A stretch of DNA of 64,000 nucleotides from JAGWBF01 sp963663025 (GTDB lineage: Bacteria; Chloroflexota; Dehalococcoidia; Lucifugimonadales; JAGWBF01), in NCBI GenBank assembly GCA_963663025.1, contig OY760073.1:1240001-1304000 (forward strand). The letters are read 5' to 3'. The notes under the pieces were generated by a model. It made no database searches. It was not told the DNA's origin and saw only the letters and a program-made list of their open reading frames with translations. The position numbers and the translations under genes were made by a program. This document shows positions 8,351 through 17,005 of the stretch, one piece after another; position 1 is the first letter of the stretch; each line of letters opens with the position of its first letter.

Positions 8351-8447
8351 AACACCGCCAATCTCAGGCAACCCGACATCGTCCCCATCTGGTAAACTTT
8401 GGCTGATTGATAGAGCATTCAAATGACTCTCGAACGGGGGTGCGACC

Positions 8448-9500
8448 ATGACCTATGAGACGGGGGCGCTGATGTCCGGGCGGGTGGACGCCGACGGCAT
8501 CGAGGATGCCATGGAGATGTGCTACAGCAGGGGCTGGACCGATGGCCTGCCCGTGGTGCCTCCCACCGAAGAGAAGGTCATGCGCTTCCTGGAGATGGCC
8601 GACCGGCGGGCCTCGGACGTCATCGGCGTCGAGCCCGTCCGGGGGCGGGTCATCACCGCCGAGAAGGTGGCCATCAACGCCGTCATGGCGGGCTGCCTCG
8701 CCGAGTACATGCCCGTGGTCATGGCCGCCGTGGAGTGCATGGTGCAGCCCCAGTACAACCTCCACGGCAGCTCGGCCAGCACCGGCGGCTCCGCGCCCCT
8801 CATCGTGGTCAATGGGCCGGTGCGCCATCGCCTGGGCTTCGCCAGCAGCCACAACATCTTCGGTCCCGGCCCCGACCGAAGGGCCAACGCCACCGTGGGC
8901 CGGGCCGTCCGCCTCCTCCTCATCAACGTGCTGGAGAACCACCCCGGCGTGCTGGACCGCTCCACCCTGGGGCACCCGGGCAAGTACACCTACTGCATCG
9001 CCGAGGATGAGGAGAACAGCCCCTGGGAACCTCTGCACGTGGAGCGGGGCTTCTCCCCCGATGCCAGCGCCGTAACCCTGTTCACATCATTGGGGCCAAC
9101 CCAGCTTGAGTCACGCCCCGCCGGAACCGCCGAGGCGATGCTTACCGGGGCCATCGACAGCATGATGGGCTTCGGGCACGGGCACGGTGAGCTGCTGCTA
9201 ATGGTGTCCCAGGAGCACGGAGGCTTCTTCAGGGCGGCCGGTTGGGACAAGGCCCAGGTGCGTGAGTTCGTGCACCAACGAGCGCGGCGTACAGCCTCAG
9301 ATTGGGCCAGCGTCTATAAGGGGGAGGTTCCACCGGCAGGCTCGGAGAACGAGATGGTGCCGGTCCTGCTGCGCCCAGAGTCCCTGGTGCTTCTGGCAGG
9401 AGGCGGGCCGGGAGGGCCCTGGTCATGCCTGGTGCCCCGATGGTCCAAGGGGGTCGGGTCCCACTCGGTGAGCCGGGAGATCGATATGCGAAACCTGTAG
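8448..9500 (+). CDS. Conserved protein of unknown function (GWTDGLPVVPPT type), partner of the UGSC selenoprotein
   Basis: 350 residues, soluble, with the conserved N-terminal motif GWTDGLPVVPPTEEKV (about residues 29-44), a Gly/Ser-rich centre (NLHGSSASTGGSAPLIVVNG) and a C-terminal AGGGPGGPWSCLVPRW. I recall this as a widespread uncharacterised family often found beside UGSC proteins, but the biochemical role is unknown. It is 65 bases upstream of the selenoprotein on the same strand, which supports a shared pathway. No signal peptide or membrane segment is seen. Start ATG 8448 follows a GGGGGTG stretch; ATG 8472 is an alternative. Confidence 0.8.
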   Translation: MTYETGALMSGRVDADGIEDAMEMCYSRGWTDGLPVVPPTEEKVMRFLEMADRRASDVIGVEPVRGRVITAEKVAINAVMAGCLAEYMPVVMAAVECMVQPQYNLHGSSASTGGSAPLIVVNGPVRHRLGFASSHNIFGPGPDRRANATVGRAVRLLLINVLENHPGVLDRSTLGHPGKYTYCIAEDEENSPWEPLHVERGFSPDASAVTLFTSLGPTQLESRPAGTAEAMLTGAIDSMMGFGHGHGELLLMVSQEHGGFFRAAGWDKAQVREFVHQRARRTASDWASVYKGEVPPAGSENEMVPVLLRPESLVLLAGGGPGGPWSCLVPRWSKGVGSHSVSREIDMRNL

Positions 9501-9532
9501 AAGACTGCGCATTCCGGGGATGTCCCCGGTGG

Positions 9533-9538
9533 TATAAT
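9533..9538 (+). promoter_or_regulatory. Candidate -10 box (TATAAT) before the selenoprotein gene
   Basis: A perfect TATAAT 28 bases upstream of the chosen start at 9566. No good -35 hexamer is evident at 16-18 bases, so this may be a secondary promoter or chance. Confidence 0.4.
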
Positions 9539-9565
9539 GACGCCAACCTGATGGGAGAGTGCCGC

Positions 9566-10108
9566 ATGGTCATCGAAGCGACGAAGCTAACGTTCCTGGA
9601 CCCGACGGTGGAAGCCATGCCCGACCGCACCAACATGGCGCCACGACCCGCCAACTTGGACGGCGCCATGGTCGGCCTCCTGGCCAACGGCAAGCGCAAC
9701 GCCGACAAGCTGTTGGAGGCGGTGTACACCTTGCTGGATGAGCGCTACGAGCTAAAGGGCGCCGTGCGGGTGAACAAGGGGGATGCCTCCCGGCCCGCCC
9801 CCGATCCGGTGGTGGAGGAGTTGATCCGCAAGTGCGACCTGGTGATTACCGCGACGGGTGATTGAGGGTCCTGCAGCTCGTGCAGTGTGCACGACGCAAT
9901 CACAGTTGAGAAGGCTGGCAAGCCCGCAGCAGCCATATGCACCGAGCCCTTCGTTCCCACGGGGCGTTCCATCGCCAAGATACGGGGCATCGACGGCTAT
10001 CCCTTCGCCGTGGTGACCCATCCGGTGGGAAGCGTGGAGGATGCGGTGGTGATGGAGCGGGCGCACCAAGCCCTGCCCAGGGTGCTGGAGATACTGCTGG
10101 CCAAATAG
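9566..10108 (+). CDS. UGSC-family selenoprotein, read through in-frame UGA (Sec100)
   Basis: The frame from ATG 9566 (with GGGAGAG just upstream) meets TGA at 9863-9865 and continues open to TAG at 10106. The bases after the TGA encode G-S-C, so the decoded motif is Sec-Gly-Ser-Cys, the defining motif of UGSC selenoproteins first noted in marine metagenome surveys. Sequence on both sides is protein-like: DLVITATGD before, then SSCSVHDAITVEKAGKPAA and CTEPFVPTG after. The full product is 180 residues with Sec at position 100. A SECIS-like hairpin follows the UGA. Sec in such a motif suggests a redox reaction on a thiol or small molecule; the substrate is unknown. Ordinary gene calling would give two fragments. 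Confidence 0.88.
9866..9895 (+). promoter_or_regulatory. Candidate bacterial SECIS hairpin
   Basis: Immediately 3' of the UGA, 9878-9884 (TCGTGCA) pairs perfectly with 9888-9894 (TGCACGA), giving a 5-7 bp stem with a small loop containing G at its start. The loop lies about 19 bases after the UGA, inside the 16-37 base range known for SelB-dependent bacterial elements. It is within coding sequence, as expected in bacteria. Confidence 0.7.
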
Positions 10109-10114
10109 CCCCTC

Positions 10115-10803
10115 ACCTCTGCCCGTTCCCCTTCGATTCCCCTCAGGGCGAACGGACAGAGGGGTATGACAAGACGCTATTCGTCATTGCGGCGTAGGCC
10201 GCAATCCAGGAAACTCCGGGACTGCGACAGGCTGCCGGGGAGCTTTAGTCCTGAGGCCCCCAATCAATTCGTCCTCAGGCCCCACAATCCGTTCGTCCTG
10301 AGGCTCTCGAAGGGGGAACGGACAGAGGGGTATGACAAGACGCTGTTCGTCATTGCGGCGTAGGCCGCAATCCAGGAAACTCGGGGGCTGGGACAGGCTG
10401 CTTGAGGGTCGTTCGCCCTGAGGCCCCGCAATCCGTTCGTCCTGAGGCCCCACAATCCGTTCGTCCTGAGGCCCCACAATCCGTTCGTCCTGAGGCTCTC
10501 GAAGGGGGAACGGACAGAGGGGTATGACAAGAGGCTATTCGTCATTGCGGCCTACGCCGCAATCCAGGAAAGTCCGGGACGGCGACAGGCTGCTTGGGGG
10601 TCGTTCGTCCTGAGGCCCCGCAATCCGTTCGCCCTGAGGCTCTCGAAGGGGGAACGGACAGAGGGGTATGACAAGAGGCTATTCTTCATTGCGGCGTAGG
10701 CCGCAATCCAGAAAAGTCCGGGGATTGGGGCAGGCTGCCGGGGAGCTTTCGTGCTGTGGCCCCATAATCCGTTCGCCCTTCGAGAGCCTCAGGGCGAACG
10801 GAC
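10115..10803. repeat. Array of REP-like composite repeats between the selenoprotein gene and gyrB
   Basis: About 690 gene-free bases made of roughly four copies of a composite unit: a CCGTTCG(C/T)CCTGAGG...GAAGGGGGAACGG arm, then GACAGAGGGGTATGACAAGA, then the hairpin ATTGCGGC-N4-GCCGCAAT (10186-10205, 10352-10371, 10544-10563, 10688-10707), then CCAGGAAA and a short variable part. A nested 24-base tandem repeat (CCGTTCGTCCTGAGGCCCCA plus CAAT) runs about three times near 10433-10497. Spacing is not regular and units are inverted-repeat based, so this is not a CRISPR array. Frames seen here are not genes. Confidence 0.9.
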
Positions 10804-10806
10804 GAG

Positions 10807-12741
10807 CTAGACGTCCAGCTCCTTCACGCTGCGGGCGTGGGTGTTGATGAACTCCTTGCGGGGCGCTACCTCATCACCCATCAGGTCGGTGAAGGTGTCG
10901 TCGGCTTCCATGGCATCGTCGATGGACACCTGGAGCATGGTGCGCGTTTCGGGATTCATGGTGGTCTCCCAGAGCTGGTCCGGGTTCATCTCACCCAACC
11001 CCTTGTACCTCTGCACCATGACGCTGCGCTTGCCGTTCATGGAAGCGACCAGCTTCTCCTTGTGGGCATCGCTGAAGGCGTAGTTGGCGTTCTTGCCGGC
11101 CTGCACACGATAGAGGGGCGGCTGGGCAATGAAAAGGTGCCCGCTCTTGATCAACTCCTCCATTCTGCGGAAGAAGAAGGTGAGGAGCAGGGTGCGGATG
11201 TGGGAGCCGTCCACGTCGGCATCGGTCATGATGATGACCTTGTGGTAACGCAGCTTCTCCAGGTTAAACTCCTCGCCCTCGCCCGCTCCCAAGGCGGCAA
11301 TGAGGGCGCGGATCTCCTCGTGGCCCAGTATCTTGTCAGGCTGGCGCAGCACTCGTTCCACGTTGAGAATCTTGCCCTTGAGGGGCAGGATGGCCTGGAA
11401 TCGCCGGTCCCGGCCCATCTTGGCTGAGCCGCCGGCGGACTCGCCCTCAACTACGTATATCTCGGAAAGCTCGGGGTTGCGCTCGGAGCAGTCGGCCAGC
11501 TTGCCGGGCAGGGAAGAGCCGTCCAGGGCGTTCTTGCGGATGACCAGCTCCCGGGCCTTCTTGGCCGCCTCCCTGGCCTTCTGGGCGGTGACGCAGTTGT
11601 CGATGATCCTCTTGCCTTCGGCAAGGTGCTCTTCCAAGTATTGTGACAGCGCCTCGCCGACCAGGGTCTCGACGATGCTCTTGACCTCGGCGTTCCCCAG
11701 CTTGGTCTTGGTCTGCCCTTCGAACTGGGGGTCGGTCAGCTTCAAGCTGATTACGGCGGTGAGGCCCTCCCGGACATCCTCTCCCGCCAAGTTGGCCTGG
11801 TCGTCCTTGAGGAGCTTCTGTTTGCGCGCATAGTCGTTGATCACCCGGGTGACGGCTGCGCGGAATCCGGTGAGGTGGGTGCCCCCCTCCTCGGTGGGGA
11901 TGCAGTTGGCGAAGGACAGGACGTGCTCGCTGTAGCCATCGTTGTACTGGATGGAGGCCTCGACGATGGTGTCATCCACGGCCTTATGCATGTAGAAGGG
12001 CTTGTCCTGGAGCACCTTGCGATGGCTGTTTATGCTCCTTACGAGGCTGGCGAGCCCACCATCGAAGTAGTAGCTGCGCTCTATGTCGCCATCCCGCTCA
12101 TCCTCATGCCAGTAGCTGGTGAAGTGGACTTCGAGCCCCTTGTTCAGGTAGGCGATCTCCTTGAAGTGGGCCGTAAGGACATCGAAGTCGTACTCGACAT
12201 CGGTGAAAATCTCCTCGTCGGGCAGAAACCGGATGGATGTGCCGGAAGATGCCTGTTGGTCCGCCGATTGCTTCTCCTTGCTCATGTCCCCCGTGGATAT
12301 CCCGCGGCTGTACTTCTGGGTGGCTACCACTCCATCCCGACGTACCTCAACCTCCATGTGGGCGGACAGGGCGTTGACAACCGAGGCTCCGACACCGTGA
12401 AGACCGCCGGACACCTTGTAGGCCCCGCCTCCGAACTTGGCCCCTGCGTGCAGGGTGGTCATTACCGTTTCCAGGGCCGTAAGCCCCGTGGTGGGATGGA
12501 TGTCTATGGGTATGCCTCGCCCATCATCGAAGACGTGGACGATTCCGTCCCTCTGGATGGTTATGTCAACACCGGAACAGTGCCCGGCCATGGCTTCATC
12601 GACGCTGTTGTCCACGATCTCATAGATCAGGTGGTGAAGGCCCCTCTGGTCGGTGCTTCCGATGTACATCCCAGGTCTTCGACGAACGGCCTCCAAGCCT
12701 TGAAGAACCTGGATGTCTTTGGCAGTGTACTTTACCGTCAT
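10807..12741 (-). CDS. gyrB: DNA gyrase subunit B
   Basis: 644 residues, the usual length of GyrB without the proteobacterial insertion. The GHKL ATPase domain is N-terminal (GMYIGS, EIVDNSVDEAMAG, DDGRGIP, GLHGVGASVVNALS), then the transducer domain, then the TOPRIM domain with EGESAGGSAKMGRDRRFQ and the DADVDGSHIRTLLL metal motif (about residues 425-530), and the C-terminal QRYKGLGEMNPDQLWETTM. It forms gyrase with GyrA and introduces negative supercoils. No gyrA is in the window. The gene reads toward the repeat array, which starts right after its stop codon. Confidence 0.97.
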   Translation of the reverse strand: MTVKYTAKDIQVLQGLEAVRRRPGMYIGSTDQRGLHHLIYEIVDNSVDEAMAGHCSGVDITIQRDGIVHVFDDGRGIPIDIHPTTGLTALETVMTTLHAGAKFGGGAYKVSGGLHGVGASVVNALSAHMEVEVRRDGVVATQKYSRGISTGDMSKEKQSADQQASSGTSIRFLPDEEIFTDVEYDFDVLTAHFKEIAYLNKGLEVHFTSYWHEDERDGDIERSYYFDGGLASLVRSINSHRKVLQDKPFYMHKAVDDTIVEASIQYNDGYSEHVLSFANCIPTEEGGTHLTGFRAAVTRVINDYARKQKLLKDDQANLAGEDVREGLTAVISLKLTDPQFEGQTKTKLGNAEVKSIVETLVGEALSQYLEEHLAEGKRIIDNCVTAQKAREAAKKARELVIRKNALDGSSLPGKLADCSERNPELSEIYVVEGESAGGSAKMGRDRRFQAILPLKGKILNVERVLRQPDKILGHEEIRALIAALGAGEGEEFNLEKLRYHKVIIMTDADVDGSHIRTLLLTFFFRRMEELIKSGHLFIAQPPLYRVQAGKNANYAFSDAHKEKLVASMNGKRSVMVQRYKGLGEMNPDQLWETTMNPETRTMLQVSIDDAMEADDTFTDLMGDEVAPRKEFINTHARSVKELDV

Positions 12742-12876
12742 CTTCCCCCACTTCCCTACAGCGACTATCTTTCTCTACCGTACCTTGCCCCATCTGTTCG
12801 CAGAGAGCGAACTACTCGGGCAGGTTTGCGGAACCATAGCTGGCGCATGTTCCATTGCAAACCTAAGTACACATAA

Positions 12877-12885
12877 ATTATACCA
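12877..12885 (-). promoter_or_regulatory. Extended -10 promoter upstream of gyrB
   Basis: On the minus strand TGG-TATAAT (12885-12877), a perfect -10 with the extended TGn element. It would leave a leader of about 130 bases before gyrB. No strong -35 is seen. Confidence 0.55.
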
Positions 12886-12977
12886 TCAAGGCATAAGTTA
12901 TGTCGTATCTGGTCAGCTTGGATTTTCCATGATTTTCAAGAACAAATCAACGGATCCGAGGGAGATGCTGCACCTGA

Positions 12978-14345
12978 GTGTATAATCATGCCCTGTACCG
13001 GTCAGAAATCCCCTCTCAGTCAGAAAGAACCGACCGTTTCTTGAATCCCCGCGCTTGGATACCCGGATCAGGCACAAAGAGCATCTACTACGGCTGGAAG
13101 GTGGCGGCCGCATCCTGCTTCATGATGTTCTTTGCCAGCGGCATCTTCTTCAGGGGATTCTCGGTCTTCTTCGTTCCCCTTAGGGACTCCCTGCACCTGT
13201 CCAATTTCCAGACATCCCTTGTCTTCTCCATTTCCCGGGCCGAGGGCGGCCTGGAGGGCCCGGCGGCAGGCTATCTTATTGACAAGTTCGGGAACCGCCT
13301 CCTGGCAGTCTTGGGCATCATCATTGCCGGTGTTGGATACCTGGTGTTTGCACGGGTGGACGATTTCATCTCCTTTGCCCTGGTGTACCTTGGCATGATC
13401 TCTCTGGGGGCCAGCGTCTCCTTTCAGCACGCCATCTTCGCCGGGCTGAACATGTGGTTTATCCGCAACCGGGCGCTGGCCCTGTCGCTGCTGGCATCCT
13501 CGGCTGCTCTTGGCGGTGTTGTGCTGATCCCTCTTCTGACCCTGTTGATCTCCCGCGCAAGCTGGGAATGGGCAGCTTTCATATCGGGCCTGATATTTCT
13601 TGTGCTGGTGCTCCCTTTCACCCTTGTCCTCAAGACCTCTCCTGAAAGCATGGGACTGCTTCCCGACGGGGATGCCCCTGCCTCCGGCCCTCGGCCTGTG
13701 AGAGAGCAGGGGGCCTCCACGGGGCGCACCGCCATCGACCCCAGGGACTTCGCCATCTCGGAGGCGCTGCGAACCAGCGCCTATTGGCTGCTCCTTTTGG
13801 GAATGGTCCTTCGCCAGCTTGCCATTATGGGCATCCTGGTTAATCTCCAGCCCCTGCTCATCTGGAAGGGGGCCAGCCTGGAGACCGCCGGCTATCTGAT
13901 CTCCCTGATGCTGGCCACCAACGTGGTGGCCAGGGTTGCCATCGGCTGGGCCGCGGACCGCTGGCCCAAGCCCCCTATAATGACTCTGTGCTCGGCCGCG
14001 GGCTCCCTGGCCTGCGTGCTGATCATCATGGGGTCATGGGATACCTCTCCCTGGGCTGTGGTGCTGTACCTCGTGTTGACCGGCATCGGGGAGAGCGTGG
14101 GCATCATCGGCTGGGCAGCCCTGGGCGACTATTACGGGAGGCGCAAGTTCGCGACTCTTCGGGGCATAATCACCTTCTCCCAAAGCGGAGTGCTGGTGGG
14201 GTCTCCCATGTTCGTCGGCTGGTGGGCAGACCACACCGGAGGCGACTACACCTTCCCCCTATTGTTGTGCCTGGTGTTTCTGGCAACCACGGCCGTTTGC
14301 TTTGCCCTTATGCGAAAGCCCACCAAAAGATCTGCTATGGGCTAG
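12978..14345 (+). CDS. Major facilitator superfamily transporter
   Basis: Up to 455 residues with about twelve membrane helices; the first begins after SIYYGWKVAAASC, a pattern frequent in MFS monocarboxylate/oxalate-formate-type antiporters. A central polar loop (DGDAPASGPRPVREQGAS) separates the two six-helix halves, and the second half repeats YLISLMLATNVVARVAIGWAADR, a loop 8-9-like motif. The substrate is unknown. The start is doubtful: GTG 12978 overlaps a TATAAT (12981-12986), so if that is the promoter, translation may begin at TTG 13041 instead. Confidence 0.85.
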   Translation: MYNHALYRSEIPSQSERTDRFLNPRAWIPGSGTKSIYYGWKVAAASCFMMFFASGIFFRGFSVFFVPLRDSLHLSNFQTSLVFSISRAEGGLEGPAAGYLIDKFGNRLLAVLGIIIAGVGYLVFARVDDFISFALVYLGMISLGASVSFQHAIFAGLNMWFIRNRALALSLLASSAALGGVVLIPLLTLLISRASWEWAAFISGLIFLVLVLPFTLVLKTSPESMGLLPDGDAPASGPRPVREQGASTGRTAIDPRDFAISEALRTSAYWLLLLGMVLRQLAIMGILVNLQPLLIWKGASLETAGYLISLMLATNVVARVAIGWAADRWPKPPIMTLCSAAGSLACVLIIMGSWDTSPWAVVLYLVLTGIGESVGIIGWAALGDYYGRRKFATLRGIITFSQSGVLVGSPMFVGWWADHTGGDYTFPLLLCLVFLATTAVCFALMRKPTKRSAMG

Positions 14346-14372
14346 GAAACAAGGAAAGTTGAAGGAATATGG

Positions 14373-15557
14373 CTAAAGCCCGAACTTGCGGGCGGTCCGG
14401 CGGAAGCCCTCCAGAGAGCCTTCCAGCACCCGATCATCCACGCAGTAGGAGATGCGGAAATACCCCGGGGAACCGAAGGTGCGCCCCGGTACGGCCAGCA
14501 CGTTCCAGGACTGCAGCTCCTCGATGAAGGCATCATCGTCCTCCACGGGGGTCCTGGGGAACAGGTAGAAAGCGCCCTGGGGCTTGAAGCAGGTGTAGCC
14601 CATTCCCACCAGCTCGCCGTAGATGAAGTCACGCTTGCGCTGGTAGTCAGCCACATCCACGCTGACCCCCTGCAGCTCCCGGACAGCGTGCTGCATCAGG
14701 GCGGGAGCGTTGACGAAACCCAGTATCCGGTTGCAGAAGATCAGCCCGTCTACCAGGTCACGGCGGTCGTCGTAGGCCGGGTTGACGGCGATGTGGCCGA
14801 TCCTCTCGCCCGGCAGGGCCAAGTCTTTGGCGTGGGAGTGGACAACTATGGATGGGCCATAGTAGGGGAACACATGGGGATAACTCAACCCATCATAGAG
14901 GAGCTGCCTGTAGGGTTCGTCGCTCACCAGGAATATCTCGGTGCCGAAGGCGCCGTTCTTGTTCTTCAAGAGCGCACAGAGGGAAGCTATTCGTTCGGCC
15001 GAGTACACAGCCCCGGAGGGATTGTTGGGCGAGTTTACGAGCACCGCCCTCGTCCGAGGTGTAACCAGGGATTCCAGGGCCTCCAGGTCGGGCTGGAAGC
15101 TGTCGTCTGTGGGGGCCGCTACGGCGACCCCACCATGATTATCGACGTAGTACCGGTACTCGACGAAGTAGGGAGCGAAGAAGATGATCTCATCGCCGGG
15201 GTCGATAAGGGCTTTGAGCACCACGTTCAGGGCTGCCGCGGCCCCGCAAGTCATGATCACATCTTCCATGTCAAAGGGAAGGCCCGTCTCCGCCTTCAGC
15301 CCTTCGGCCACCGCCCCGCGGGTCTCGGCGTAGCCCGCGTTGGGCATGTATCGGTGCATTCCGGGACGGGGTTCCTGGGCCAAGTCCCGCAACACCCGGC
15401 GGAACTCGGAGGGCGGCTCAGCCACCGGGTTCCCCAGGGAAAGGTCGAACACCTTATCCTCGCCATGCTGCGCCTTGAGGGCGATACCCGCCTCAAACAT
15501 CTTGCGGATGGCGCTGCCCTCCTCTGTCAACCCTCGTATCTTGGATGATATTGGCAT
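14373..15557 (-). CDS. PLP-dependent aminotransferase, class I/II
   Basis: 394 residues, full length for fold-type I aminotransferases. Visible motifs: LSLGNP near the N-terminus, NSPNNPSGAVYS (the Asn that contacts the PLP ring), SDEPYRQLLYDG, and the PLP lysine in SHAKDLALPGERIGH. The product is likely an aspartate/aromatic-type aminotransferase; the exact amino acid cannot be told. It is the last gene of a seven-gene minus-strand operon, 12 bases after the yqeK-like gene. Confidence 0.9.
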   Translation of the reverse strand: MPISSKIRGLTEEGSAIRKMFEAGIALKAQHGEDKVFDLSLGNPVAEPPSEFRRVLRDLAQEPRPGMHRYMPNAGYAETRGAVAEGLKAETGLPFDMEDVIMTCGAAAALNVVLKALIDPGDEIIFFAPYFVEYRYYVDNHGGVAVAAPTDDSFQPDLEALESLVTPRTRAVLVNSPNNPSGAVYSAERIASLCALLKNKNGAFGTEIFLVSDEPYRQLLYDGLSYPHVFPYYGPSIVVHSHAKDLALPGERIGHIAVNPAYDDRRDLVDGLIFCNRILGFVNAPALMQHAVRELQGVSVDVADYQRKRDFIYGELVGMGYTCFKPQGAFYLFPRTPVEDDDAFIEELQSWNVLAVPGRTFGSPGYFRISYCVDDRVLEGSLEGFRRTARKFGL

Positions 15558-15569
15558 ACGTCCCTCTGG

Positions 15570-16160
15570 TTACGGGGATTCTCCGCCGACGCTCATCAGC
15601 AGGTGATTTCGGGTTTCGACGGACACCGGATGCACCAAGCTTCCCTGCTGGAACAGGCCAGTCAACTCCCGATTCAGGAAGTCCAGCACCGCACTATCCA
15701 GGCTGCGCTCCGCCAACTCCGCCAGCTGGGGGAGGTAGGGATATCGGTCTATCTTCCTGGGGTCCAGCTTGTCAGACAGGAATACCACCTTGCCTGCGGC
15801 GTCCAGGTCGGGATGGGCGGTACTGTGCCAGTAGATGGCTTCGTGAATGGTGTCGTCGTCCAGCCCCTCCTGCTGCTTCAGCAGCTCGGCGGCCACGGGG
15901 CCGTGGAGCAGGATAGGCACCTGCTCTTCCACAGCATGAATAGGCACCCTTAGTTTCTTAGCCAACTTGAGCAGATCTTCGCCCTTCATGGCCCGGGCGA
16001 GGTCATGGGCCAAAGCTCCCAGCTTGGTCGTCTCTTCATCGATGCCGTGGTGCCTGGACAGGTGCTCGGCCACAGACACCACGCGGGAAATGTGCTGCTG
16101 CAGTCCCCTGGGCAGAAGGCTGACCTTTTGCTCGAGCAAATCCTGTAGGCCGGCCATCAA
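15570..16160 (-). CDS. HD-domain hydrolase, YqeK-like (diadenosine tetraphosphatase family)
   Basis: 196 residues with the HD metal motif: His in HISRVVSVAEHL, the AHDLAR HD pair, then HGPVAAELL, and YWHSTAHPDLD, ending with SDKLDPRK. This set matches the YqeK family, which hydrolyses Ap4A symmetrically. It overlaps the HIT gene stop by four bases; a HIT nucleotide hydrolase next to an Ap4A hydrolase suggests shared dinucleotide clean-up. Confidence 0.85.
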   Translation of the reverse strand: MMAGLQDLLEQKVSLLPRGLQQHISRVVSVAEHLSRHHGIDEETTKLGALAHDLARAMKGEDLLKLAKKLRVPIHAVEEQVPILLHGPVAAELLKQQEGLDDDTIHEAIYWHSTAHPDLDAAGKVVFLSDKLDPRKIDRYPYLPQLAELAERSLDSAVLDFLNRELTGLFQQGSLVHPVSVETRNHLLMSVGGESP

Positions 16161-16516
16161 TTCCGGTTGTTACCCAGAGGAAGAAGCGGTTCGCCGCCAA
16201 GGAGGTGCACATGCGTGTGGTCAACCGTCTGGCCCGCGTCGGACCCCTGATTGATTACTAGACGGTAGCCGCTGACTGTTACTTCTTCCCGTCGCGCCAT
16301 CTCTTCTGCCACCAGAAAAATGTGGCCCATCATCTGCTCCTGACCAGGGCCGACGTAGGCCAGGGAGACCATATGGTGCAGGGGCAGGATCAGGAGGTGC
16401 ACCGGGGCTTGGGGCTGAATATCCCTGATAACGAAGACACGCTCGTCCCGGTAGAGGACCGCCCCCGGCGGTTCCTCCCTGGCTATCCTGCAGAAGATGC
16501 AGTCTCTAGTCGCCAT
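16157..16516 (-). CDS. HIT-family nucleotide hydrolase/transferase
   Basis: 119 residues when started at ATG 16516, which has a perfect AGGAGG site a few bases upstream; the longer frame upstream is not needed. The zinc-type CIFCRIA motif opens the protein and the histidine triad VDHTHVHLLGG is at the C-terminus (H-x-H-x-H-like). HIT proteins act on nucleoside phosphoramidates, dinucleotides or AMP conjugates. It sits between the RidA and YqeK genes. Confidence 0.9.
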   Translation of the reverse strand: MATRDCIFCRIAREEPPGAVLYRDERVFVIRDIQPQAPVHLLILPLHHMVSLAYVGPGQEQMMGHIFLVAEEMARREEVTVSGYRLVINQGSDAGQTVDHTHVHLLGGEPLLPLGNNRN

Positions 16517-16524
16517 GCCTCCTC

Positions 16525-16983
16525 CTACGCTACCTCGACCACCATCTCCACCTCGATGCACGAGTTCCCGGCGGGGCAGGCAATCCCCACTGCCGAGCGA
16601 GCATGAAGGCCCCGCTCACCATACAACTCAACCAGGGCATCGGATGCGCCGTTGGCTACGCTGGGGGCATCATAGAAGTCATCCGCCGTGTTCACCATGC
16701 ACAGGAGCTTCACTATCTGCGTCACGTTGTCCAGGTCGCCGATGCACTCCTTGACGGAGGCCAGCAGGTTGATGGCGGCCTGGCGGGCGCCCTGATAGCC
16801 TTCCTCCACTGTGACGTCCCGTCCCACTTTTCCTTCGATTCTCCGCCCATCCGGGAACGTGGCGGTGCTGCCCGAAACATAGACGATGTTTCCCGTGCGC
16901 TTAGCATATACCCGGTTGGAGCGCACAGGTCTGTTGGTAGGCATCTCCATGCCAAGCTCTTCCATCTTCTTTTCGATTTCCAT
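16525..16983 (-). CDS. RidA/YjgF-family protein
   Basis: 152 residues. The RidA fold is seen from RTGNIVYVSGSTAT through ARQAAINLLASVKECIG to the C-terminal ARSAVGIACPAGNSCIEVEM. In typical RidA the last segment is RxxVxVxxLPxxxxVEIE; here Cys replaces part of it (IACPAGNSCIE), so deaminase activity on imines is uncertain. It lies between an acyl-CoA dehydrogenase and the HIT gene in one operon. Confidence 0.85.
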   Translation of the reverse strand: MEIEKKMEELGMEMPTNRPVRSNRVYAKRTGNIVYVSGSTATFPDGRRIEGKVGRDVTVEEGYQGARQAAINLLASVKECIGDLDNVTQIVKLLCMVNTADDFYDAPSVANGASDALVELYGERGLHARSAVGIACPAGNSCIEVEMVVEVA

Positions 16984-17005
16984 TTACACTTTCCTTTCCA
17001 CGGAG

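Noticed and set aside
9425..9865. 146-residue protein ending at the TGA and a separate 73-residue protein from 9887
   Set aside because: Both are the two halves of one selenoprotein separated by UGA; the first start also lies inside the preceding gene.
10115..10803. CRISPR array
   Set aside because: Units are long, palindromic and irregularly spaced with no unique equal-length spacers, and no cas genes adjoin.
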